Assembly: GCA_022574595.1 (NCBI GenBank)
Contig: JACZRS010000001.1
Span: 248,001 to 312,000 of the forward strand
DNA length: 64,000 nucleotides
Direction of reading: 5' to 3'
Source: Planctomycetota bacterium
GTDB taxonomy: Bacteria > Planctomycetota > Phycisphaerae > Phycisphaerales > SM1A02
The notes under the pieces were generated by a model that saw only the letters and a list, made by a program, of their open reading frames with translations, did no database searches and was not told the DNA's origin. The first letter of the stretch is position 1. Every line of letters begins with the position of its first letter. The position numbers were made by a program, and so were the translations under genes. This document shows positions 16,161-26,095 of the stretch, piece after piece.

Positions 16161-17138
16161 ATGGCTGAATCTTCGACAGTTCGCGGTGAAGAATACCTTG
16201 CGCCAGAAACACTGGCGCAACTATCACCCTTTGAGCTGCGCGCCAAGATGATTGTAGAAGGTGTGATGAGCGGGATGCACCGTTCGCCATATCAAGGCAT
16301 GGCTGTTGAGTTTGCGGAACATCGTCAATATGTACCTGGTGATGATATAAAGCATCTTGATTGGAAAGTGTTCGGCCGATCCGACAAGCTCTACATTAAA
16401 CAATACCAACAAGAAACCAATTTAGATGTGATATTCCTGGTCGATGCCTCGGGTTCAATGAATTTCGGCACTCTTAACGCCAAGGCTGGTTGGGGCGGGA
16501 CCGAAGCCAGCCGCGAAAAAAATAAATGGACAAAGTTTGATCACGCTACGGCTTCTGCGGTTGCAATGGCTTATGTTTGTTTGCATCAACAGGATCGTGT
16601 TGGTCTTGCGATTTTTGCGGATGAAGTAAAAGTCTTCGTGCCGCGAAGTAGCGCTCAGGCGCAGTGGAGGCGTATTGTTAATGCGCTTAGCGGTCAGCCG
16701 GTTAAAGAACAAACAAACCTGGCCAAGGTAATAGATCAGGTACTTGCCAAGATTAGAAACCGCGCGCTATTTGTGATCCTTTCTGATTTGTTTGATGATG
16801 TTGAATCAATTCGTCAAGCTCTTGCGCGTTTGAGGCATAGGCGACATGATGTGATTTTGCTTCAAACATTGGATAAGGAAGAATTGAACTTCAGCTTTTC
16901 TCAGCCGGCCCCGTTTGAAGGTTTGGAAAACGAGGGGCGCTTGCGTATTGATCCAAGAGCGCTGCGTGAAGCGTACTTGGAAGCTTTGGTCAAACATTTA
17001 GAGCAGGTCAATAAGATCGCGCTGGGGTTTGGCTTTGATTATCAAAGGTTAGATACCCACGAATCGGTTGGGCCTGCACTTGCGTATTTATTAGCTAGAA
17101 GGCACATTCACATTAAGCGGAACAAGGTTGGAAGATGA
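16161..17138 (+). CDS. DUF58 domain protein (VWA-like fold)
   Basis: A 325-residue soluble protein. The block YVPGDDIKHLDWKVFGRSDK is the DUF58 core motif, followed by FLVDASGSMNFG, an intact D-x-S-x-S metal site of the VWA fold. Later ILSDLFDD supplies the second metal-site aspartate. DUF58 proteins pair with MoxR ATPases in almost all bacteria; the proposed role is in assembly or activation of envelope proteins, but no mechanism is known. A 30-residue insertion rich in W, G and K (around residues 103-125) interrupts the region after the metal site. Its stop overlaps the next start (ATGA at 17135). Confidence 0.9.
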   Translation: MAESSTVRGEEYLAPETLAQLSPFELRAKMIVEGVMSGMHRSPYQGMAVEFAEHRQYVPGDDIKHLDWKVFGRSDKLYIKQYQQETNLDVIFLVDASGSMNFGTLNAKAGWGGTEASREKNKWTKFDHATASAVAMAYVCLHQQDRVGLAIFADEVKVFVPRSSAQAQWRRIVNALSGQPVKEQTNLAKVIDQVLAKIRNRALFVILSDLFDDVESIRQALARLRHRRHDVILLQTLDKEELNFSFSQPAPFEGLENEGRLRIDPRALREAYLEALVKHLEQVNKIALGFGFDYQRLDTHESVGPALAYLLARRHIHIKRNKVGR

Positions 17139-19375
17139 ATTTTGTCACACCAACATTAGCCATCGCGGGGCTTATTGCCGTAGCACTACCGATCATTATT
17201 CATCTTTTATCGCGCAGGCGCAAGCGTCCAATCGAGTGGGCAGCAATGCGCTTTCTATTAGAAGCGTTCCACAAGCATCGCAGGCGTTTACAAATTGAAC
17301 AATTAATCCTGCTTGCTGTACGCTGCCTCATTTTAGCTTTGTTAGGAGCAGCTCTAGCACGCCCAATTCTTAACACCCCAGATGTTTTAGACCTGGGCGG
17401 ATCGCGCGCAGTCTTTTTAGTAATAGATAACGGCTTAGCATCTGGTCTAACGGATGCCCAGGGTCAAGTCGCGTTAGACAAAACCATCAAGCAAGCGGCA
17501 AAGATCATCGAATCATTAGGGCCTGGCGATTCTGTTGGATTAATCACCGCAGCAAGGCCAGCCCGTGGTCTTATTGTCCCGCCATCATCAGATCATGCTG
17601 CGGTACTAAACGTAATTCGCAAACTTACACCACTTCAAGCGCCAACTGATCTTGCATCTGCTGCGGTAACTTTAAGGTTAGCGCTTAAGGATATTGCTAA
17701 GGATCGTGAGCGCGCGGTTGTATATTTGCTTAGTGAGTTTCGTTTGGGTTCAGCATCATTAGATATAACGCTACCATCTGCTCTTGCGGACTTTGGCGAG
17801 AATGTAACGCTGCTGACTGCTCCGGCGGCGGATGAAATGATCGGTAATGTGCAAGTTCAATCAATTGAACCACGCCGAGGCCTAATCCTTACAACCACAG
17901 CTGAAGGATCGCAGCAGGTAACGGTTAGGCTTGCAAGGTCTGGCAGTGAATTATCTACAGGCACAACACAGGTGAGGTTGGCAGGTGAGGGTCTGCCGAT
18001 TATTGAGCCTAAAACTGTCAAATGGGACGCTGGGCAAGCCACCGCAGCGGTAGATTTCATGGTTAATTTCACGGGACAGCTCGAGCGTTCTGTTGCCTTA
18101 AGTGCCACGATTGATAATGATGCACTTAATGGCGACAATCAGCGGAGTACTGTGATTTTAACTCGCAGTAAGATCCGCACGCTTTTAGTTGATAGACGAA
18201 GTTTCGCTCTTGATCCCGGGCTTGACAGGTTGGGAACAGGCGAGTGGATTCGCCGCGCCCTTGAGCCATCTGATCAAAGTCCTATCGACGTTGTAGAAGC
18301 AGATCCAGCTGCGCTTGATGGGCCTGATGTGCGCGGCATTGATGCAGTAATACTTGCAAGACCTGACCTTCTTGATGATCGAAGTTGGCTAGTGCTGAGG
18401 AAATTTGTTGACGGCGGCGGAGTGCTTTTAGTTACGCCTCCAACACAAGTAAATGTCCACCAATGGACCAACACTTTTACCAAGGTAATGGGTTTGCCCT
18501 GGCGCATAAATTTAGAGCCGGTTGCGCCCGATGATGCGCTAACCTTAGATGATGAGCAGCCGCCATCCGAATTACTACGCATGCTTTCTGGTGAACTTGA
18601 CGCTTTAACAGAACCTATTTTGGTAAACCGTATGCTGGCTCTGGATATAGACACATCACAGACGCAGCAAATCCTTGTTCTATCTGATGGTTCGCCTTTG
18701 CTGGTAATGGGCACGCCACAGCAACAACAAGATATTGATCAAGATGTTACGCCTGCGGTAGTAGGGGGTATGGTAATTTATCTTGCAGCTGCGGTTGATC
18801 TTAATTGGACAAATTTACCGACCAAGCCGTTAATGGTTCCGTTGTTTCACGAACTAATCAGGCAGGGTGTAGGCATGGCCCGTGCGTCGCAGCGTTTTAG
18901 TGTTGGCGAGAGGCCAGCCCTGGGATTGGGTGCATCTGCTACAAACATTGTTGGACCTGATGGGGCAATCCTTGCCATAGGTCTAGATGGCCGCCCGCAT
19001 GAACCGCTTGGCAAAGCGGGGTTTTACGAAGTTGTTGATAGTGCGCGACATCGGATTTCCACCCTGGCGGTAAATATTGATCCACAATCAGGTAAAAGCG
19101 ACACGCAGCGACAATCAGCAGTAAGCGATTGGTTAGCCAAGTCCGGACCTTGGAAGCTATTTGATGCAGACAAGCCCGCAGCTGCGCTTGCGTCAATTGA
19201 CACGCCTTCGCCGATTGTTGGCATTCTATTGGCAGCGGTTCTACTACTTGCCGTTCTTGAAACTGCACTGGCGCGCTGGTTCTCACATGCGAAAATCTCC
19301 TCAAAGCCCATCGAGTTGCCGGGCCTAAATGTTTCGGGCGCTCTAATTGGTGGCAGCGGAGGGGAAATCAGATGA
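17135..19375 (+). CDS. BatA-type membrane protein with degenerate VWA domain
   Basis: A 746-residue inner-membrane protein. The N-terminal BatA domain is clear: LPIIIHLLSRRRKRPIEWAA, then a second helix ILLAVRCLILALLGAALARP. The VWA region follows at about residue 85, but the metal motif D-x-S-x-S is replaced by VIDNGLASGL, so metal binding is probably lost, in contrast to the DUF58 partner. The middle of about 400 residues is periplasmic, with beta-sandwich segments and a glutamine-amidotransferase-like stretch (DAVILARPDLLDD, FVDGGGVLLVTPP). One C-terminal helix (IVGILLAAVLLLAVLETALA) closes the protein. The ATGA overlaps at both ends indicate coupled translation. Confidence 0.85.
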   Translation: MNFVTPTLAIAGLIAVALPIIIHLLSRRRKRPIEWAAMRFLLEAFHKHRRRLQIEQLILLAVRCLILALLGAALARPILNTPDVLDLGGSRAVFLVIDNGLASGLTDAQGQVALDKTIKQAAKIIESLGPGDSVGLITAARPARGLIVPPSSDHAAVLNVIRKLTPLQAPTDLASAAVTLRLALKDIAKDRERAVVYLLSEFRLGSASLDITLPSALADFGENVTLLTAPAADEMIGNVQVQSIEPRRGLILTTTAEGSQQVTVRLARSGSELSTGTTQVRLAGEGLPIIEPKTVKWDAGQATAAVDFMVNFTGQLERSVALSATIDNDALNGDNQRSTVILTRSKIRTLLVDRRSFALDPGLDRLGTGEWIRRALEPSDQSPIDVVEADPAALDGPDVRGIDAVILARPDLLDDRSWLVLRKFVDGGGVLLVTPPTQVNVHQWTNTFTKVMGLPWRINLEPVAPDDALTLDDEQPPSELLRMLSGELDALTEPILVNRMLALDIDTSQTQQILVLSDGSPLLVMGTPQQQQDIDQDVTPAVVGGMVIYLAAAVDLNWTNLPTKPLMVPLFHELIRQGVGMARASQRFSVGERPALGLGASATNIVGPDGAILAIGLDGRPHEPLGKAGFYEVVDSARHRISTLAVNIDPQSGKSDTQRQSAVSDWLAKSGPWKLFDADKPAAALASIDTPSPIVGILLAAVLLLAVLETALARWFSHAKISSKPIELPGLNVSGALIGGSGGEIR

Positions 19376-21705
19376 ATAGCGATTGGATCCGTTGGCTACT
19401 TGATGTTGATTCGATCCCAAAGAATGGGGAAAATCTACGCCTTGCCTGGGAGCATCCCTGGTCGCCTTGGCTATGGGCAGGCTTGTTGATTATTGCTGCA
19501 ATACTTACAGGTTGGAGCTACGCAAGGCTTGCGGGAAATAGAAGTGGGCGCATGGTTCTGGGAATGACTCGATTTTTCATTCTTGCGGTTATTTTAGTTC
19601 TAATTAGTGGGCCAATGCTACAACTGCCACGCGAAACGGTTGAGCGTGATTGGGTGCTGATGCTCCTTGACCAAAGCGCATCAATGTCAATAGCGGATGT
19701 GGATAAACAAGGTCAAAGAATAACTCGCCAGGAGCAGTTGCAATCCTTATTGGAAAAAAACAGCAAGCTTTTCAGTGATCTTGCCCAGCAGCGTCAAGTG
19801 GTTTGGCTAGGCTTTCATGATGGAGCGTTTAATTTATCAACTACCGCCAAAGCTGATGCGCAAGGGCAGCAAGGTATTTTCATTGATCTTGAAGAACCAA
19901 CGGGTCAGCGTACTCGTTTGGGTTCCGCCTTAGAGCAAGCGATGCAGCGCGCAGCCGCTAGAGAAGTCAGCGGCATAGTAGTCTTTAGTGATGGCAAATC
20001 ATCTGATCCTATTGATAGAAGCTTGTATCGCAGACTGCGCTCAGATGCAGTAAAAGTTTTTACCGTGCCTTTAGGATCTCCTGATCCCTTAGGCGATCTT
20101 GCCATAAGAAATGTTCAAGCGCCGCGGCGAGCATTTATCCGCGACAAGGTTCCGGTTGTTGTGCAGCTGGATCAACTAGGAGCTAAAGCTGGTAACAGCT
20201 CTGCTGATGTAATTCTAATCGATGACCAAACCGGGGAAGTACTCGATCGCGTAACCATTGCTCCCGGTGATATTCGCGATAAAATTACCTTACTCGCTGA
20301 TCCCAAACTGGCAGGTGAAGCAACCTGGCGGGTTGTGGTTGAGTCTGATGAGCCTGATCTAATTCCACAAAACAACCTCGCAACAATTGTAATTGAATTA
20401 GTGGATAGGCCGCTACGTGTGCTTTATGTCGAGGGTTATCCGCGCTGGGAGTACCGTTACCTTAAGAATCTATTGATACGTGAAAAGTCGATTGAAAGCT
20501 CAGTGATGTTGATCTCTGCGGATCGAGATTTTGCCCAGGAAGGCAATCAACCCATCACACGCTTGCCACGCTCTCCCGAAGAATTTGCCCAGTTTGATCT
20601 GATTATTCTTGGTGATGTGCCTAGCGGATTCTTTTCACCTGAACAGCTAGACATGATACGCGATCATGTGGCAATTCGTGGTGCGGGCTTGCTATGGATA
20701 GGCGGGGAACGCTCTACGCCAAGTAGTTACTCCGCAACAGTCCTGGCAGATCTGCTTCCAATGCGTGGCTCACTATCGCTGCCACCAATTGATGTACCAG
20801 TAAATATGGTGCGTACTAAACTTGCTGAGCGACTGGGATTGCTGCGTTTATCATCAAATCCCAATGAGTTGTGGCCCGACGAACTTGCGAATCCTGATAC
20901 GGGTTGGTCCCGACTTCATTACGCACAAAAAATAGAGCCCGGCAGATTAAAACCCACAGCCGAAGTGCTGACTACAACCGCAGCCCTCTTTCAAGGCACA
21001 CAACTTCCACTGGTAATGTTCCTTCGCTATGGAGCAGGCCAAAGCCTTTACGTTGCTACTGATGAGATTTGGCGCTGGCGCTACGGCCGAGGTGAGCTAT
21101 TGCCCGAACGTTTCTGGGTGCAGCTTATCCGAATGATGGGGCGCGAAAGTTTAATATCAGGCGATAGCCCCGCAAGAATGGAAGTAACCCCTCGCAGATT
21201 GACAACCCAGCAAGCGATGCGCATAGATTTGGAATTGCTCGATGCAAGAACAGCAGAGGATCTAAGATCGACAGTCGCAGTTGTATTGGAAGATGAAGAT
21301 GGTCAAACAATTGCCGAATTACAGCTTCGCAGAATTGATGAGAATCGCCAACAGTTTGCTGCAACTTATCTGCCAGACGTTACGGGTACGCTTAGAGTTC
21401 GTGTTAAAGATCCCAGCATGCCTGAGATTGATCAGTCGGTTACGGTCGAGGTTTTTTCGCCAAATGATGAGCTGCGTAGGCCTGAAACTGATCATGCACT
21501 TTTAGAAGTATTATCACTTGAGACCGGCGGGCAAGTTTTGATGCCCGAGCAGCTAAGCGATCTTCCCGAGCTATTACCCAATCGAGCAGTAACCTCGATC
21601 AACCCTCTAAATGAAGGAATTTGGGATAGCCCCCTGGCCTTTGCGCTGGTCCTATTGGCCTTGACGGGTGAGTGGATAGGTAGAAAACTGTTGAAATTGG
21701 CTTAA
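19372..21705 (+). CDS. VWA-domain membrane protein with amidotransferase-like segment
   Basis: A 777-residue protein with two N-terminal membrane helices (WLWAGLLIIAAILTGWSYA and MTRFFILAVILVLISGPML) and one near the C-terminus. After the second helix comes a VWA domain with an intact metal site: LLDQSASMSIAD and IVVFSDGKSSDP. A central region beginning LRVLYVEGYPRWEYRYLKNL leads into a class I glutamine-amidotransferase-like fold (FDLIILGDVPSG, IRGAGLLWIGGERS) without the catalytic cysteine, as in related planctomycete proteins. It probably forms the periplasmic partner of the BatA-like protein encoded just upstream, with which it shares an ATGA overlap. Confidence 0.82.
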   Translation: MNSDWIRWLLDVDSIPKNGENLRLAWEHPWSPWLWAGLLIIAAILTGWSYARLAGNRSGRMVLGMTRFFILAVILVLISGPMLQLPRETVERDWVLMLLDQSASMSIADVDKQGQRITRQEQLQSLLEKNSKLFSDLAQQRQVVWLGFHDGAFNLSTTAKADAQGQQGIFIDLEEPTGQRTRLGSALEQAMQRAAAREVSGIVVFSDGKSSDPIDRSLYRRLRSDAVKVFTVPLGSPDPLGDLAIRNVQAPRRAFIRDKVPVVVQLDQLGAKAGNSSADVILIDDQTGEVLDRVTIAPGDIRDKITLLADPKLAGEATWRVVVESDEPDLIPQNNLATIVIELVDRPLRVLYVEGYPRWEYRYLKNLLIREKSIESSVMLISADRDFAQEGNQPITRLPRSPEEFAQFDLIILGDVPSGFFSPEQLDMIRDHVAIRGAGLLWIGGERSTPSSYSATVLADLLPMRGSLSLPPIDVPVNMVRTKLAERLGLLRLSSNPNELWPDELANPDTGWSRLHYAQKIEPGRLKPTAEVLTTTAALFQGTQLPLVMFLRYGAGQSLYVATDEIWRWRYGRGELLPERFWVQLIRMMGRESLISGDSPARMEVTPRRLTTQQAMRIDLELLDARTAEDLRSTVAVVLEDEDGQTIAELQLRRIDENRQQFAATYLPDVTGTLRVRVKDPSMPEIDQSVTVEVFSPNDELRRPETDHALLEVLSLETGGQVLMPEQLSDLPELLPNRAVTSINPLNEGIWDSPLAFALVLLALTGEWIGRKLLKLA

Positions 21706-21787
21706 AAGGCACAAAAATGGCGATTTTGATTCTCTTTCCGTGGAACCACAACCCGCCTATACCATTAGTTATTAGCAGGAACGCACT

Positions 21788-24700
21788 ATGCAGCAAGTAA
21801 TCTCTCAATTAGGTCAGCTTCGCAGCCGCAGCCGATTCCTTTTAATACTTCAGCGCGCAACCGCTATCGTCGCCTGGATCGTTGGCTTAATTGCTGCGAT
21901 CATTGCTTTAGATTATTTGCTGCGCATGCCTGCAGGTCTTCGACTTGTGTTATTAGTAGCAGGCTTGGGAACTCTTGGATATTCCCTATGGACGTATCTA
22001 AAACCAGCCATACGTTTTTGGCCGAGCCTGACACAAGTTGCATTGCGCGCTGAAAAAGTCTTCCCCGCAGTTAGTGGGCGACTTGCTTCGAGTGTTGAGT
22101 TTGCAATGGCTGGCCTGGATGAAACAAATGATCTTGCAGCTAGAAGCGTGCAAGACACGAAAAATAGATTGGTTGGTGAATCGTTAAAAAGCGTTGCCTC
22201 TACGCGCAAGACTTGGCAGGGCATGACTATTTTATTAGGCGTTGGGGTGGTGGTGGTGGCGATTGGCTTGATAAATCCACAAGCCACAGCAACCGGACTT
22301 AGCCGTCTGTTCGCGCCATTGGGTTCTGCGCAGTGGCCGGCCCGAACTGGTATTCGCTCCTTGATGAGTGAGGTTATCACCGAGCGAGGCGTTTACCCAC
22401 AAGGCAGAGCAATGCCTCTGCGAGCAAGTGTAACTAAAGGTGATCCCCAGCAGCGCGTAAAAGCGCAGTATCGTCTTAAAACCGCTGGGCGGTTTGGCGC
22501 TTGGCAGAAAATCGTACTAACGCATCAATCCGGGTCAATACACGAAAGACTTATTGATTCTACTGCGGATGAAATCGAATTATACTTTGAAACGGAAGAT
22601 TCGCGCTCGCAAAAAGAAAATATCAAACTTGTTGCGCCGCCTGCAGTTGTCAGCGCGAGATTGTCCATTACGCCGCCATCTTATGCAGCCCCTTGGTTTG
22701 CGGTTTATGAAACACAGCTTGGACCCGGTCTTGATGAGCGAGCTGTAACTGATACTGCATCGTTAGTTGAATCTGATGTTGCGTTAACAATTGAGTTCAA
22801 TAAACCAATCCCATTACCTACGGATAAAAAACAATTGCAACAATTGCTTGGTTGGTATGATGGCGAGTTGCCAGATTGTGAAGTGGATTCGGAGAATTCA
22901 AATTTATGGAATTTAAAATGGCGTTTAAGGCAAACTCGATCGCTGAACCTGTCACTTGTTGATGAATATGATTTATCGAATACAGATACAATTGCCTATC
23001 GCATTGAAGCCATCGAAGATCATCCGCCAAGCGTTACCATATTAAGGCCGCAAAATGATGAACCGGTTCTTGCAACGGCAGTAGTTAATTTGGTAACGGA
23101 AGCTCGTGATGATGTAGCGGTTGAATCGATAGGTCTTGAAGCTTCTATACAGAAACTTGGCAGTGCAGAAACACCTAGTGAAGTTGCCTGGACCAAGCAG
23201 AGCAATGCCAATACGCCTACTGCGCGCTTAAGTGCGGAGTTTGAGCTAGGTCAATTAAATGTCTCGGTTGGTGATACTGTGATTGTCTATGGGATTGGCG
23301 AGGATGTTTATCAAGTTGATGATAAACGTCACCAAGCTGTAAGATCGCCAATGCGCAGGCTCCGCATCATTAGCGAGGTTGACCTTGCCACTCAGATTCG
23401 CCGCGATCTTGGGGTGATAAGGCAAAACGCCATTAGAATCGAAGCTATGCAGGCTGAATTGCAGGATGATGTTATTGATGATTCGGTTCAGCCGGGGATT
23501 GATCGCGCTCAGGCTCAAATTGCAGAGCGAATTGCTACGCAGCGTGATGCAATTGATGCGCTCAATCAGCGAATGGATATTAATAACATTCAAGATGACC
23601 AGCTCGATCGACTTGTAGAGCAATCAGGCGATTTGCTGGACTTTGCGGGAAAGGCAGCTAATAAAGCTCAACAGGAAATACTAGAGCGCCAAGATGATAA
23701 AGAGAATGATCAACTCAATAACCAACAAGATGCAAATGATCCTGATATGCCTGATGATGAGTTTGATGATGTTCAGTTGCGTGAACCAAAGCAGCAGGAC
23801 CGCCCAATTGTTGATGCGCAGCAGGAAGTGCGCGAGGAGCTAACCGATCTGATTTCTCTATTGGATCGAGATGAAGATACCTGGGTAACAACAAGGCAAC
23901 TTGAAAATCTGCTTAAAGAGCAAAAGGAACTTGAAGCTGCAACTGCGGATCTTGGTAGACAAACCCTAGGCCAATCTCCTGAGGAATTGTCGCAGGAGCA
24001 GCGAAGTGAGCTAGATCGTATCGCAGAGATGCAGCGTGATTTACTTGATAAAGCTCGTGAATCAATTGAGGATATGCGCCAGCGCGCATCTGATCTTGAG
24101 GAAATTGATCCACAAGGTGCTGATGCCATGCGCGCAGCTGCGGATACTGGCGAACAGCGCGAACTTGATCGGGATATGGAAGATGCAGCTGAGCGTGTTG
24201 AGCAGAATCAGATGCGCAACGCTCAAACATCGCAACAATCTGCAAGTCAAACCCTTGAACAAATGCTCGAAGATATTCAGGAAACCAAGCGCGCACAGGC
24301 GCAGGAGTTGATTAGGCGCTTAGCCAGCTTAATCGAATCTATCAAGCGTTTAGTAACAGTACAGGAAAATGAATTGATGGCATTGGCCAATGCACAGCAC
24401 ACAAGCGAATTCCCAGGTCGCGATCGAGCCATGATCCGCCTTAGCCAAAATACTCAGTCAGTTGCGCAGGAAGCGCGCACATCAGGCCAGGAAGCTAGGC
24501 GCATCGCTCGCATTTTAGATCGCGCAGCCGATGCTCAAGGCGCAGCTGTTTCTGCATTGCGCGAAAAACCAATTAACACTGAGCAAGCCAAGGAAGCTGA
24601 GAATCGCTCACTAGAGTTGCTTAATGAAGCTAAGGAACTAGCTGAACAATTGCAGGAAGAAACACAGCAGCGCGAAACCGATAGACAGCGCGATGAACTA

Positions 24701-25339
24701 ATGAAAGCCTATAGGGCCTTTGCCGAGCAACAGGTTGCAGTTAGAAGGGATGCGTTAGAGTTAGCGCTAAACGACCAACTCAATCGCCGTCAGTTAGTGG
24801 AAGCGAGACTGCTTTCAGCAGCACAAGATAAAATTCGTGTTGGTCTTTCTGATCTAAAAGCTCAAATGACCGAGGTGGATAAGTCAAGGATGTTCTCGCT
24901 GGTGCATAAACAGATTGATCGCCTTTCAAAAGAAGCATCCACTGATTTACTCCAAGGTGATGTGGGGATTGATGTAACGGATCGGCAAGAGCGAATCGCC
25001 AACAGCATAGGCAGACTTGTACAAGCTCTTGAAGAACTATCCTCACCACCTGAGGAATTCGCCCAGGAGCGACAAGGTGGAGGCGGCGGCGGCGGTGGCG
25101 GAGGGCAGCTAATTCCACCGGTTGCTGAGCTGAAGCTCCTTCGCGGAATGCAGGAACAAGTGTACGATCAAACTCAACACATCGATTCGCGCATTGATCT
25201 AGATAGTGCGCAAAGACGCAATCGACTTTCAGATTTAGGTACCCAGCAACGTGAGCTACTTGATATAGCTCAGCAGCTAGCAGACTCTCTACAACAAAAC
25301 CCCAATCGACCAGAAGATCCAGCCAACGAGCCTAAATAA
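21788..25339 (+). CDS. Giant membrane coiled-coil protein (DUF4175-like)
   Basis: An 1183-residue protein. Three hydrophobic segments lie in the first 170 residues (TAIVAWIVGLIAAIIALDYL, LRLVLLVAGLGTLGYSLW and MTILLGVGVVVVAIGLI). A beta-rich periplasmic region covers about 190-530, including a segment PPSVTILRPQNDEPV typical of Ig-like folds. From about 540 to the end the sequence is almost entirely charged coiled coil with very high Q, E, R and D. A run of nine glycines near residue 1100 (encoded around 25078-25107) marks a flexible break. The architecture resembles the DUF4175 proteins found with MoxR/VWA clusters. It could span the periplasm or act as a scaffold. Function unknown. Confidence 0.78.
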   Translation: MQQVISQLGQLRSRSRFLLILQRATAIVAWIVGLIAAIIALDYLLRMPAGLRLVLLVAGLGTLGYSLWTYLKPAIRFWPSLTQVALRAEKVFPAVSGRLASSVEFAMAGLDETNDLAARSVQDTKNRLVGESLKSVASTRKTWQGMTILLGVGVVVVAIGLINPQATATGLSRLFAPLGSAQWPARTGIRSLMSEVITERGVYPQGRAMPLRASVTKGDPQQRVKAQYRLKTAGRFGAWQKIVLTHQSGSIHERLIDSTADEIELYFETEDSRSQKENIKLVAPPAVVSARLSITPPSYAAPWFAVYETQLGPGLDERAVTDTASLVESDVALTIEFNKPIPLPTDKKQLQQLLGWYDGELPDCEVDSENSNLWNLKWRLRQTRSLNLSLVDEYDLSNTDTIAYRIEAIEDHPPSVTILRPQNDEPVLATAVVNLVTEARDDVAVESIGLEASIQKLGSAETPSEVAWTKQSNANTPTARLSAEFELGQLNVSVGDTVIVYGIGEDVYQVDDKRHQAVRSPMRRLRIISEVDLATQIRRDLGVIRQNAIRIEAMQAELQDDVIDDSVQPGIDRAQAQIAERIATQRDAIDALNQRMDINNIQDDQLDRLVEQSGDLLDFAGKAANKAQQEILERQDDKENDQLNNQQDANDPDMPDDEFDDVQLREPKQQDRPIVDAQQEVREELTDLISLLDRDEDTWVTTRQLENLLKEQKELEAATADLGRQTLGQSPEELSQEQRSELDRIAEMQRDLLDKARESIEDMRQRASDLEEIDPQGADAMRAAADTGEQRELDRDMEDAAERVEQNQMRNAQTSQQSASQTLEQMLEDIQETKRAQAQELIRRLASLIESIKRLVTVQENELMALANAQHTSEFPGRDRAMIRLSQNTQSVAQEARTSGQEARRIARILDRAADAQGAAVSALREKPINTEQAKEAENRSLELLNEAKELAEQLQEETQQRETDRQRDELMKAYRAFAEQQVAVRRDALELALNDQLNRRQLVEARLLSAAQDKIRVGLSDLKAQMTEVDKSRMFSLVHKQIDRLSKEASTDLLQGDVGIDVTDRQERIANSIGRLVQALEELSSPPEEFAQERQGGGGGGGGGGQLIPPVAELKLLRGMQEQVYDQTQHIDSRIDLDSAQRRNRLSDLGTQQRELLDIAQQLADSLQQNPNRPEDPANEPK

Positions 25340-25340
25340 A

Positions 25341-26054
25341 ATGAATACACACTTATTATCACTAGTTAAAAGAGTTTGGCTTGTAGGTATTTTATTAATC
25401 GTACTTTCGCCAACAATTGTCTTTGCGCAAGAATCACAAGAAGATGAGGATAAGAAGAAAGATACTCCAGCTTCACTTGATGATCTTCTGGGATTAGATT
25501 CCGATGAGGATGAGGCAAAAGCGGATGATGCTGCGCGCAAGCAAAATGAACTTCAATTGCAGCAGAGGCTTGATGAAAAAGAGATCACCGATGCTTTTTT
25601 AGTTGCTATTAGCAGGATGGTTAGTAGTGCTGAGCGCTTGGATGAACTATTTGATCCTGGTTTAGCTACGCAGAGAATCCAGGAAGATATTCTTGCCAAG
25701 CTTGATCAACTAATTGATAAAGCTCAAAGCATGCAGTCTCAATCTTCATCTTCTTCAAGCAGTTCTTCATCAAAACAGCAGAGTTCGATGAAGTCCGGCC
25801 AACAATCCAGCAACTCCAAAAGTGATGGTGAGCGCCAAGATGGAAATGCTCAGGATTCACAAGAAGGTGGGCCGCCTGCGCGACAAGAAGGTGATATTAA
25901 TACACTACTTCAAGAGGGTGCAATTGAATGGGGAAATCTTCCGCAGCGCTTAAGAGAAGAATTACAACAAGGGCGCGGCGATGAATACTCAAGCATGTAC
26001 CGCAAACTAACAGATGAGTATTACAAGAGGCTGGCTGAGGAGGGTTCGCGTTAA
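25341..26054 (+). CDS. Exported low-complexity protein of the MoxR operon
   Basis: A 237-residue exported protein starting one base after the previous stop. Residues 1-29 are a signal peptide ending VFAQ. The mature part is acidic at first (DEDKKKDTPASLDDLLGLDS), then helical, then carries a serine/glutamine tract with a run of ten serines around residues 134-144, and finishes with a conserved-looking C-terminus (WGNLPQRLREELQQGRGDEY), a pattern I associate with planctomycete proteins in the same setting. It lacks recognisable enzymatic motifs. Likely a periplasmic partner of the giant coiled-coil protein. Confidence 0.75.
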   Translation: MNTHLLSLVKRVWLVGILLIVLSPTIVFAQESQEDEDKKKDTPASLDDLLGLDSDEDEAKADDAARKQNELQLQQRLDEKEITDAFLVAISRMVSSAERLDELFDPGLATQRIQEDILAKLDQLIDKAQSMQSQSSSSSSSSSSKQQSSMKSGQQSSNSKSDGERQDGNAQDSQEGGPPARQEGDINTLLQEGAIEWGNLPQRLREELQQGRGDEYSSMYRKLTDEYYKRLAEEGSR

Positions 26055-26095
26055 TCCTGCTATCTTACCGGGGCATTCTATATAGGCGTAACTTC

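Noticed and set aside
18274-18714. Minus-strand open frame of 146 codons
   Set aside because: Antisense to the BatA-like gene; serine-rich low-quality translation typical of a reverse frame.
21913-22380. Minus-strand open frame of 155 codons
   Set aside because: Antisense to the giant coiled-coil gene, no family match, no ribosome site.
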